Positions 1 to 5,064 of a stretch of 5,596 bases of DNA are shown one piece after another. The notes beneath the pieces were generated by a model. The model had not been told where the DNA came from. It saw only the letters and a list, made by a program, of their open reading frames with translations, and ran no database searches. Origin of the DNA: Frankiaceae bacterium. GTDB lineage: Bacteria; Actinomycetota; Actinomycetes; Mycobacteriales; SCTD01. The position numbers and the translations under genes were made by a program. How positions within the stretch are numbered: the first letter of the stretch is position 1; every line of letters starts with the position of its first letter. Where the stretch lies: the NCBI GenBank assembly GCA_947479995.1, contig CANKBT010000221.1:1-5596 (forward strand). The letters are read 5' to 3'.

Positions 1-6
1 CCCGGG

Positions 7-867
7 CTACGCGCCGGGCACCCGCACGCGGCCGCTCATGACGCGCACGCTCGACCCGCCGACGGTGGTGGCGACGGCGCGGCCGCCCTCGACGACGACC
101 GTGCACGCCATCCGCGAGGGGCGGCCGACCTCGTCGCCCTGCGCCACCTCGTACGCCGTCGTGCCGTCGCCGACGAGGCCGGCGGCGGCGAGCACGACGC
201 CGAGCCCGACGGCGGCCGAGCCGGTGGCGGGGTCCTCGGCGACGCCGACCTCGGGCACGAGCACGCGGCTGTGCGCGCGGGCGCCGTCCCACGCGGTGAC
301 CGACAGGCCGGTGCCGAGGTCGAGCGCGCGCAGGGCGGCGGTGTCGGGGGCGATCCGGCCGACGGCCTCCTCGCGCACGAGCAGGTAGGTGAAGTCGATG
401 CCGCAGCCGGCGCGCACGGGCGTGCCCGCCAGGTCGTCGGCGCGGAGCCCGACGGCCGCGAGCAGCGGCGCCGGGTCGGCCTGGCCGCGCAGCGCGGGCG
501 GGCCGCCGGCGACCGTCACGCGCGCCGCCGAGACGTCGACGTCGAGCAGCCCCGCGCCGCACGCCTGCACGCGCCGGCCCGCGGGGAGCCGCCCGAGCCC
601 GTGCAGCACCGCGGCCGAGCCGACGGACGGGTGCCCGGCGAAGGGCAGCTCGACCTCGGGGGTGAAGATCCGCAGCCCGTAGTCCGCGCCCGCCGGCGGC
701 GCCACCGGGAACGCCGTCTCGGAGAAGCCGAACTCGCGGGCGAGCAGCTGCATCGCCGCGGTGGGCAGGTCGTCGCCGTCGAGCACGACCGCGAGCGGGT
801 TGCCCGCGAAGGCGTCGCCGGTGAAGACGTCGACGACCTCGTACGGCAGCGTGCGCGGCGCGGGCAC
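7..867 (-). CDS. PhzF-family isomerase/epimerase-like protein
   Basis: This encodes a 286-residue cytosolic protein of the PhzF / diaminopimelate-epimerase fold, a usual length for the family. Members such as phenazine-biosynthesis PhzF catalyse proton-transfer isomerisations, but most are uncharacterised, so the substrate here is unknown. The opening PYEVVDVFTGDAFAGNPLAVV region (residues 9-28) is typical. E50 in the FSETAFP segment (48-54) matches the catalytic glutamate. FAGHPSVGSA (76-85), EDPATGSA (211-218) and QGDEVGRPS (243-251) are the conserved ligand-pocket motifs, and both halves of the two-lobed fold are present. The GTG start at 867 shares its first G with the TAG stop of the upstream SDR (TAGTG), with no Shine-Dalgarno sequence, so translation is probably coupled. 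An open frame runs further upstream but it is antisense or out of frame within the SDR and lacks family similarity. No phenazine genes are nearby, so a phenazine role is not supported. Confidence 0.93.
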   Translation of the reverse strand: MPAPRTLPYEVVDVFTGDAFAGNPLAVVLDGDDLPTAAMQLLAREFGFSETAFPVAPPAGADYGLRIFTPEVELPFAGHPSVGSAAVLHGLGRLPAGRRVQACGAGLLDVDVSAARVTVAGGPPALRGQADPAPLLAAVGLRADDLAGTPVRAGCGIDFTYLLVREEAVGRIAPDTAALRALDLGTGLSVTAWDGARAHSRVLVPEVGVAEDPATGSAAVGLGVVLAAAGLVGDGTTAYEVAQGDEVGRPSRMACTVVVEGGRAVATTVGGSSVRVMSGRVRVPGA

Positions 868-1625
868 TAGTGGAAGACCAGGCCGCCGTCGACGGCCAGC
901 GTGCTGCCGGTGATGTACGACGCCGCCGGGCTGAGCAGGAACGACACGGCGTACGACAGCTCGTCGGGCTCGCCGAGGCGGCCGAGCGCGGTGCGCCCGC
1001 CGATCTGCTCGCGCACCTGCTCGGGGTACTCGTCGCTCATCTCGGTCGGGATGAGACCGGGCGCGACCGCGTTGACGCGGATGCCCTTGCGCGTGCCCCA
1101 CTGCTTGGCGAGGTCGCGGGTCAGGCCGAGGACGGCCGCCTTGCTCGAGGCGTACGCCGCCTGCGGCATGTCGAACGGCGCCAGGCCGAGCACGCTCGCG
1201 ACGTTGACGATGGCCGACCCGCGGGGCGCGACGCGGCCGAAGGCCTGCGCGCACCAGTAGGTGCCGTTGAGGTTGACGGTGAGCACCTGCTGGAACTGCT
1301 CGGGCGTCTCGCGGGTGGCGGGGACGGCCGTGCCGATGCCCGCGTTGTTGACCAGGCCGTGCACCTCGCCGAACTCCGCGACCGCGGCCGTGACGAGCGC
1401 CGTGCACTGCTCGGGGTCGGCGACGTCGGTCGGCACGGCGAGCACGCGGCGGCCCGCGTCGCGGACGGCCTGCGCGGTCTCCTCGAGCCGGTCGACGCGG
1501 CGCGCGGCCAGCACGACGTCGGCGCCGGCGGCGGCGACGACGCGGGCGGTGGAGGCGCCGAGGCCGGACGAGGCCCCGGTGACGATGACGACGCGGCCGT
1601 CGAGGGAGGTGGCGGAGAGGCTCAT
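867..1625 (-). CDS. Short-chain dehydrogenase/reductase (classical SDR)
   Basis: This is a complete 252-residue classical SDR, an NAD(P)(H)-dependent cytosolic oxidoreductase of the usual 250-residue size. The Rossmann cofactor motif TGASSGLG lies at 16-23, the adenine-ring aspartate at D67 (TDV), and NNAG at 93-96. The catalytic set is N118, S144, Y158 and K162 (YASSK). Arginines 42-43 at the end of the second beta strand suggest NADP(H) preference; this is inference. The C-terminal ITGSTLAVDGGLV (238-250) is the usual SDR ending. Substrate cannot be read from sequence. The ATG at 1625 is chosen because the SDR fold begins directly after it and a TANNNT -10 box lies 7 bases upstream. It is divergent from a second SDR 36 bases away and is followed by the overlapping PhzF-family gene, with which it probably forms a two-gene operon. 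Confidence 0.95.
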   Translation of the reverse strand: MSLSATSLDGRVVIVTGASSGLGASTARVVAAAGADVVLAARRVDRLEETAQAVRDAGRRVLAVPTDVADPEQCTALVTAAVAEFGEVHGLVNNAGIGTAVPATRETPEQFQQVLTVNLNGTYWCAQAFGRVAPRGSAIVNVASVLGLAPFDMPQAAYASSKAAVLGLTRDLAKQWGTRKGIRVNAVAPGLIPTEMSDEYPEQVREQIGGRTALGRLGEPDELSYAVSFLLSPAASYITGSTLAVDGGLVFH

Positions 1626-1632
1626 GCGGGCG

Positions 1633-1638
1633 ACCGTA
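1633..1638 (-). promoter_or_regulatory. Candidate -10 box for leaderless transcription of the minus-strand SDR
   Basis: Read on the minus strand this is TACGGT, matching the actinobacterial TANNNT -10 consensus, and it ends 7 bases before the ATG at 1625. That spacing would put the transcription start on or next to the A of ATG, giving a leaderless mRNA, a common arrangement in actinobacteria. No -35 resembling TTGACA is visible at 16-18 bases upstream. It would drive the SDR and PhzF-family genes. Confidence 0.55.
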
Positions 1639-1649
1639 ACGCGCGTCAC
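1636..1649. promoter_or_regulatory. Candidate operator palindrome between divergent -10 boxes
   Basis: GTAACGCGCGTCAC reads as its own reverse complement except for one mismatched position pair (A1638/C1647), with the perfect core ACGCGCGT at 1639-1646. It fills the space between the two -10 boxes and overlaps the upstream part of the minus-strand box. A dimeric regulator bound here would cover both promoters. No regulator gene lies in the window, and short CG-alternating palindromes can occur by chance in such GC-rich DNA, so the role is inferred. Confidence 0.35.
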
Positions 1650-1655
1650 TAGGGT
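1650..1655 (+). promoter_or_regulatory. Candidate -10 box for leaderless transcription of the plus-strand SDR
   Basis: TAGGGT matches TANNNT and ends 6 bases before the ATG at 1662, placing the expected transcription start at or beside that A. There is no Shine-Dalgarno sequence in the 36-base gap, which fits leaderless translation. No recognisable -35 element is present. It would drive the RhlG-like SDR and the reductase gene behind it. Confidence 0.55.
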
Positions 1656-1661
1656 GCCCGC

Positions 1662-2435
1662 ATGAGCGACCTCTTCTCCCTGTCCGGCAAGTCGGCGCTG
1701 GTCACGGGCGGCACCCGCGGCATCGGCCTCATGATCGCCCGCGGCCTGCTCCAGGCCGGCGCGACGCGCGTCTACGTCAGCTCGCGCAAGGCCGACGCCT
1801 GCGACGCCGCGGTCGCCGAGCTGGCGCCGTACGGCGAGGCCGTCGCCCTGCCGGCCGACATCTCGACCGAGGACGAGTGCCTGCGCCTGGCCAGCGAGGT
1901 CGCGCAGCGCGAGCCGGCGCTGCACGTGCTCGTCAACAACGCCGGCGCGACCTGGGGCGCCCCGCTCGAGGAGTTCCCGGCCAGCGGCTGGGACAAGGTC
2001 GTCGACCTCAACCTCAAGGCGCCGTTCTTCCTCACCCGCGCGCTGCTGCCGCAGCTCGAGGCCGCCGGCACCCACGACGACCCGGCGCGCGTCATCAACA
2101 TCGGCAGCGTCGACGGCCTGCACGTGCCGCTGCTGCCGACCTACAGCTACTCCACGAGCAAGGCCGCGGTGCACCAGCTCACCAAGGTGCTGGCGCGCGA
2201 GCTCGGCCCGCGCCACGTCACGGTCAACGCGGTCGCCCCCGGCCCGTTCGAGAGCAAGATGATGGCCGCCACGCTGGAGGCCGCCGGCGACCAGATCGCC
2301 GCCGCCGCGCCGCTCGGCCGCATCGGCCGCCCGGACGACATGGCCGGCGTGGCCGTCTTCCTCGCCAGCCGCGCCGGCGCGTACGTCACGGGTGCCGTCA
2401 TCCCGGTCGACGGCGGGCTCGTCACCACCGTCTAG
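1662..2435 (+). CDS. RhlG-like short-chain dehydrogenase/reductase
   Basis: This is a complete 257-residue classical SDR with cofactor motif TGGTRGIG (15-22), D66 (ADIS), NNAG (92-95), and catalytic N117, S149, Y163 and K167 (YSTSK). The NNAGATWGAPLEEFP segment (92-106), GWDKVVDLNLK (109-119), PARVINIGSVDG (141-152) and GAYVTGAVIPVDGG (239-252) resemble the RhlG-type SDRs, named after a Pseudomonas NADPH-dependent reductase linked to beta-hydroxyacid/rhamnolipid metabolism. I do not claim that function here; the substrate is unknown. S40-S41-R42 after the second strand suggests NADP(H) use. The ATG at 1662 follows a TANNNT box by 6 bases and the fold begins within ten residues. It differs clearly in sequence from the divergent SDR, so the two are not a recent duplication. 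The next gene starts 2 bases after its stop, indicating an operon. Confidence 0.95.
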   Translation: MSDLFSLSGKSALVTGGTRGIGLMIARGLLQAGATRVYVSSRKADACDAAVAELAPYGEAVALPADISTEDECLRLASEVAQREPALHVLVNNAGATWGAPLEEFPASGWDKVVDLNLKAPFFLTRALLPQLEAAGTHDDPARVINIGSVDGLHVPLLPTYSYSTSKAAVHQLTKVLARELGPRHVTVNAVAPGPFESKMMAATLEAAGDQIAAAAPLGRIGRPDDMAGVAVFLASRAGAYVTGAVIPVDGGLVTTV

Positions 2436-2437
2436 CG

Positions 2438-3076
2438 GTGCTCCCCGACCTGCTCCCGCTGTACGACCCCGGCCCCGGCCGGTCGGTCCGCGGCGGCATG
2501 GTGCTGTCGGCGGACGGCGGCGCGGCGCACGAGGGGCGCAGCCGCGCGCTGTCGACGCCGGCCGACCGCGCGGTCTTCCGCGTGCTGCGCGCGCACGCCG
2601 ACGTCGTGCTCGTCGGCGCGGGCACCGCGCGCGCCGAGGACTACGGCGAGGTGCGCCTCTCCGACGCGCACCGCGCCTGGCGGGAGGCCGCCGGGCGGCC
2701 GCCGGTGCCGCCGGTCGCGGTGGTGAGCCGCGGCGTCGACGTGCCGCGCATCCCCGGCGCGCTCGTCGTCACCACCGGGCAGGAGCAGGACGCCGGCCGC
2801 GACGTGCTGCACGTGCGCGACCTCGCCGACGCCCTCGACCAGCTGGCCGCGCGGGGGCTCACGCGGGTGCTCTGCGAGGGCGGGCCCTCGCTGCTCGGCG
2901 ACCTCGTCGTCGCGGGGCTGCTCGACGAGCTGTGCGCGACGCTGTCGCCGCGGCTGGTCGGCCGCGCCCCCGGGCTGCTCGCCGTCGACCTGCCGGTGCC
3001 CGTCGACCTCGAGCTGGTGCACCTGGTCGAGCACGAGGGCTCGCTCCTGCTCCGCTGGCGCCTGCCCCGCCACTAG
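2438..3076 (+). CDS. Pyrimidine reductase family protein (RibD C-terminal, DHFR-like fold)
   Basis: This encodes a 212-residue single-domain protein of the RibD C-terminal / dihydrofolate-reductase-like fold, expected to be a cytosolic NADPH-dependent reductase. RibD reductase domains reduce a riboflavin pathway intermediate, but stand-alone actinobacterial members often have other or unknown substrates; one mycobacterial member is reported to act as a DHFR analogue. Visible motifs are RGGMVLSADG (18-27), GRSRALSTPAD (33-43), VLVGAGTARAEDYG (57-70), the cofactor-loop CEGGP (146-150) and LDEL (162-165). There is no zinc-binding deaminase domain, so it is not full RibD. The GTG at 2438, 2 bases after the SDR stop and without a Shine-Dalgarno sequence, is chosen because the family's N terminus (LPLYDPG..R.VRGGMV) starts right there. 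The open frame further upstream is a shadow of the SDR. It is slightly short for the family. Its TAG stop forms the first three bases of a candidate -10 box for the next gene. Confidence 0.88.
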   Translation: MLPDLLPLYDPGPGRSVRGGMVLSADGGAAHEGRSRALSTPADRAVFRVLRAHADVVLVGAGTARAEDYGEVRLSDAHRAWREAAGRPPVPPVAVVSRGVDVPRIPGALVVTTGQEQDAGRDVLHVRDLADALDQLAARGLTRVLCEGGPSLLGDLVVAGLLDELCATLSPRLVGRAPGLLAVDLPVPVDLELVHLVEHEGSLLLRWRLPRH

Positions 3077-3079
3077 CCT
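3074..3079 (+). promoter_or_regulatory. Candidate -10 box before the MgtE-like gene
   Basis: TAGCCT fits TANNNT, and its first three bases are the stop codon of the reductase gene. It ends 6 bases before a GTG at 3086, the same spacing as at the plus-strand SDR. Transcription would begin near 3086, giving an RNA with only about 11 bases before the ATG at 3097. There is no -35 match. The T and A are fixed by the stop codon, so evidence is weaker than for the SDR promoters. Confidence 0.35.
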
Positions 3080-3085
3080 TCGGGC

Positions 3086-3100
3086 GTGAGCCGCCGATGA
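3086..3100 (+). other. Possible leaderless four-codon mini-ORF (Met-Ser-Arg-Arg)
   Basis: GTG AGC CGC CGA TGA forms a tiny reading frame whose GTG sits where the transcript from the TAGCCT box would begin. Its TGA overlaps the ATG of the MgtE-like gene in the four-base ATGA configuration (3097-3100). If transcription starts at 3086, ribosomes could load on the leaderless GTG, terminate and restart at the ATG. The alternative is that these are simply a short untranslated leader, or that the gene is read through from upstream. Confidence 0.25.
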
Positions 3101-4338
3101 GCACCGCGACCCGCGTCTTCGTCGCGCGCCTGGCCGGCCTGCCCGTGCTCGACCCGGACGGCGACACGGTCGGCCGCGTGCGCGACGTCGTCGTCGCCCT
3201 GCGGCTGGGCCGCGACGCCCCGCGCGTGCTCGGGCTCGCCGTCGAGATCGCCGCCCGCCGGCGCATCTTCGTGCCGATCAGCCGCGTGACCTCGGTCGAC
3301 CCCGAGGCGGTCGTGCTGACGACCGGCACGGTGAGCCTGCGCCCGTTCAGCCGGCGGCCCGGCGAGACGCTCGTGCTGGCCGAGCTGCTCGACCGGCGGC
3401 TCGTCGTGCGCGAGAGCGGCGAGCAGGTGACGGTCGTCGACGCCGCCATGGAGCAGACCCGCACCGACTGGCTCATCTCGCGCGTCGCGGTGCGGCGCGG
3501 CGGGCGCCGCCGGCGCGGCGAGCTCGTGCAGCTCGACTGGTCGGAGGTCGTCGGGCCCTCGCTGCCCGAGGAGGAGCAGGGCGCCGCGAACCTGCTCGCC
3601 GTCTTCGAGAAGCTGCGCCCCGCCGACCTCGCCCACCTCATCGGCGACCTGTCCGGCAAGCGCCGCGCCGAGGTGGCGGCCGCGCTCGACGACGAGCTGC
3701 TCGCCGACGTGCTCGAGGAGCTCCCCGAGGACCAGCAGGTGGAGCTGCTCAACGGCCTCGAGGACGACCGCGCCGCCGACGTCCTCGAGGCGATGGCGCC
3801 CGACGACGCCGCCGACCTGCTCGGCGAGCTCGCCCCCGCCGAGGCCGAGCGCTTGCTCGGGCTGATGGAGCCCGAGGAGGCCGGCCCGGTCCGCCAGCTG
3901 CTGGCCTACAGCGACGACACGGCCGGCGGCCTCATGACCAGCGAGCCGGTCGTGCTCGGCCCGAGCACCACCGTGGCCGAGGCCCTCGCCGCCGTCCGCA
4001 ACCCGGACCTGTCGCCCGCGCTCGCCGCGCAGGTCTACGTCGTGCGCCCGCCGTACGACACCCCGACCGGCCGCTACCTCGGCACCGCGCACTTCCAGCG
4101 CCTGCTGCGCGAGCCGCCGAGCTCGCTGGTGTCCGCGGTCGTCGACACCGACGTCGACCCGCTCGCGCCGGAGTGCCCGCTGCAGGAGGTCACCCGCCAC
4201 CTCGCGTCGTACAACATGGTCGCCGTCCCCATCGTCGACTCCGAGCAGCGGCTGCTCGGCGCGGTGACCGTCGACGACGTGCTCGACCACCTGCTGCCCG
4301 AGGACTGGCGCGAGGCGCGGGGCCGGGCCCGTGGCTGA
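3097..4338 (+). CDS. PRC-barrel, MgtE-N and CBS-pair protein without a channel domain
   Basis: This is a 413-residue soluble protein. A PRC-barrel-like domain (about 7-70) is followed by a second, diverged PRC-like copy (about 94-155). Next is an MgtE N-terminal helical superdomain (about 166-268) made of acidic helical repeats such as ADVLEELPEDQQVELL, then the MgtE-type junction DTAGGLMT (274-281) and two CBS domains (about 278-340 and 343-402). In MgtE Mg2+ channels these N and CBS domains sense cytosolic Mg2+ and gate a five-helix pore. Here the protein ends right after CBS2 and has no membrane helix, so it cannot itself transport. A role as cytosolic Mg2+ or nucleotide sensor is inference. 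ATG 3097 is chosen because the PRC domain starts about six residues later; the frame upstream is non-family shadow. The end overlaps the DUF1003 gene by 8 bases, which strongly suggests they act together. Such MgtE-N/CBS plus DUF1003 pairs recur in actinobacteria, to my recollection. Confidence 0.93.
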   Translation: MSTATRVFVARLAGLPVLDPDGDTVGRVRDVVVALRLGRDAPRVLGLAVEIAARRRIFVPISRVTSVDPEAVVLTTGTVSLRPFSRRPGETLVLAELLDRRLVVRESGEQVTVVDAAMEQTRTDWLISRVAVRRGGRRRRGELVQLDWSEVVGPSLPEEEQGAANLLAVFEKLRPADLAHLIGDLSGKRRAEVAAALDDELLADVLEELPEDQQVELLNGLEDDRAADVLEAMAPDDAADLLGELAPAEAERLLGLMEPEEAGPVRQLLAYSDDTAGGLMTSEPVVLGPSTTVAEALAAVRNPDLSPALAAQVYVVRPPYDTPTGRYLGTAHFQRLLREPPSSLVSAVVDTDVDPLAPECPLQEVTRHLASYNMVAVPIVDSEQRLLGAVTVDDVLDHLLPEDWREARGRARG

Positions 4339-5026
4339 CCTGCGCCCGCGCCGGCCGGCGCCCCGCCGCGAGGTGCGGCGCGACCGCCTCGACGTGCCCG
4401 TCGAGCCCCGCCGCTCGCTGCGCGAGTCGTACGACCCGGAGGCCTTCGGGCGCCTGTCGGAGCGCATCGCGCGCTTCCTCGGCACGTCGAGGTTCCTCGT
4501 CTACATGACGGTGTTCATCCTGCTGTGGGTGGTCGTCAACGTCACGCCGGTGGCGTTCGACCCCTACACGTTCACCTTCCTCACGCTGCTGCTGTCGCTG
4601 CAGGCGTCGTACGCGGCGCCGCTCATCCTGCTCGCGCAGAACCGGCAGTCCGACCGCGACCGCGTGAGCATGGAGGAGGACCGCGCGCAGAACGCCCGGC
4701 TCATGGCCGAGGTCGAGTACCTCACCCGCGAGCTGGCCTCGCTGCGCTCGGCGGTCGGCGAGGTGGCGACCCGCGACTTCCTGCGCGAGCAGCTGCGCGA
4801 GGTCGCCGACGAGGTCGTCGCCCGCTCCGGCGAGCAGACCGCGCCCGGCAGCACGACGCCGTACGACGAGGCCAAGCGGGCCGAGCGCGAGGAGCGCCGC
4901 CGGCGCCAGGAGCGCAAGCGCCGCAACAAGGCCAAGCGCGAGCTCGAGGCGGCCACCGACCGCGGCGGCGCCCCCGAGCGCGGCAGCCTGTCCGAGCCGT
5001 TCGAGGGCGAACGCGACGAGACGTAG
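4331..5026 (+). CDS. DUF1003 family membrane protein
   Basis: This encodes 231 residues. A basic N-terminal cytosolic stretch (1-53) precedes two predicted membrane helices (about 54-72 and 79-102) joined by a very short turn with FDPYTF (76-81), then the family signature AAPLILLAQNRQSDRDR (95-111). The following segment to about 165 is charged and heptad-like, probably coiled coil, and a very basic tail of R/K/E runs spans about 178-208. The helical hairpin and APLILLAQNRQ..DR motif identify DUF1003, whose biochemical function is not established. The hairpin with no long loop predicts both termini in the cytosol. Its GTG start lies inside the last codons of the MgtE-like gene (GTGGCTGA, 8-base overlap) with only a distant weak GAGG, so translation is coupled. 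Membrane anchor or partner for the MgtE-N/CBS sensor is the natural hypothesis. Two helices are too few for an MgtE pore unless it oligomerises. Confidence 0.92.
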   Translation: MADLRPRRPAPRREVRRDRLDVPVEPRRSLRESYDPEAFGRLSERIARFLGTSRFLVYMTVFILLWVVVNVTPVAFDPYTFTFLTLLLSLQASYAAPLILLAQNRQSDRDRVSMEEDRAQNARLMAEVEYLTRELASLRSAVGEVATRDFLREQLREVADEVVARSGEQTAPGSTTPYDEAKRAEREERRRRQERKRRNKAKRELEAATDRGGAPERGSLSEPFEGERDET

Positions 5027-5040
5027 GGCTTCACCTGCTG

Positions 5041-5052
5041 GGCCGATCGGCC
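5041..5052. repeat. 12-bp perfect palindrome upstream of the secretion/pilus ATPase gene
   Basis: GGCCGATCGGCC is exactly self-complementary and lies 12 bases before the GTG at 5065, in the 38-base gap after the DUF1003 gene. GCTTC at 5028-5032 and GAAGC at 5053-5057 form an additional outer match, so the RNA could fold into a bulged hairpin (5 bp outside, 4 bp inside with a GATC loop). It is not followed by a T run, so it is a poor terminator. An operator or a structure near the start codon is possible. Function is unknown. Confidence 0.45.
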
Positions 5053-5064
5053 GAAGCACTGCAC

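Larger units (their letters stand above)
1621..1666. repeat. 11-bp inverted repeat enclosing both divergent start codons
   Basis: CTCATGCGGGC at 1621-1631 is the exact reverse complement of GCCCGCATGAG at 1656-1666. Each arm contains one gene's ATG start plus the start of its second codon (both proteins begin Met-Ser) and the 6 bases upstream. The symmetry continues inward to the two -10 boxes with a one-base spacer difference (7 bases on the minus side, 6 on the plus side). Part of the match may reflect both genes starting ATGAGC or ATGAG, but the GCGGGC/GCCCGC section is non-coding. It may have arisen by duplication or be selected for a regulator or RNA structure; the sequence does not decide. 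Confidence 0.8.

Noticed and set aside
271..870. Plus-strand open frame opposite the PhzF-family gene
   Set aside because: Its composition is Arg/Ala/Gly/Glu-rich with no motifs, and the minus strand has all PhzF motifs over the same interval.
868..1407. Upstream extension of the PhzF-family reading frame to an ATG at 1407
   Set aside because: The 180 extra residues are Arg/Gly/Pro-rich, match no part of a PhzF protein, and lie over the SDR coding sequence in another frame. The family N terminus begins at the GTG at 867.
1626..2216. Upstream extension of the minus-strand SDR frame to 2216
   Set aside because: The extension is antisense to the plus-strand SDR, has low-complexity composition and is not part of the SDR fold. 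GC-rich DNA keeps such frames open because stop codons are rare.
1877..2437. Upstream extension of the reductase frame to 1877
   Set aside because: It overlaps the RhlG-like SDR in another frame, is Arg/Pro-rich, and has no family similarity before the GTG at 2438.
2392..3096. Upstream extension of the MgtE-like frame to 2392
   Set aside because: This stretch is an Arg/Ala-rich shadow of the reductase gene; the PRC-barrel domain begins just after the ATG at 3097.
3073..4485. A 470-residue minus-strand open frame opposite the MgtE-like gene
   Set aside because: It is a mirror of the strongly biased coding strand (rich in Arg, Gly, His, Asp, Val), with no recognisable domain; the plus strand carries convincing domains over the same bases.
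5023..5049. Possible WhiG/FliA-type (sigma-28-like) promoter with GCCGAT as the -10 region before the ATPase gene
   Set aside because: GCCGATCG resembles the -10 consensus, but no TAAA-like -35 lies at 14-16 bases upstream, and GCCGAT is simply part of the palindrome.
5028..5057. Rho-independent terminator after the DUF1003 gene
   Set aside because: The potential hairpin is bulged, its central stem is only 4 bp, and no T-rich tract follows.
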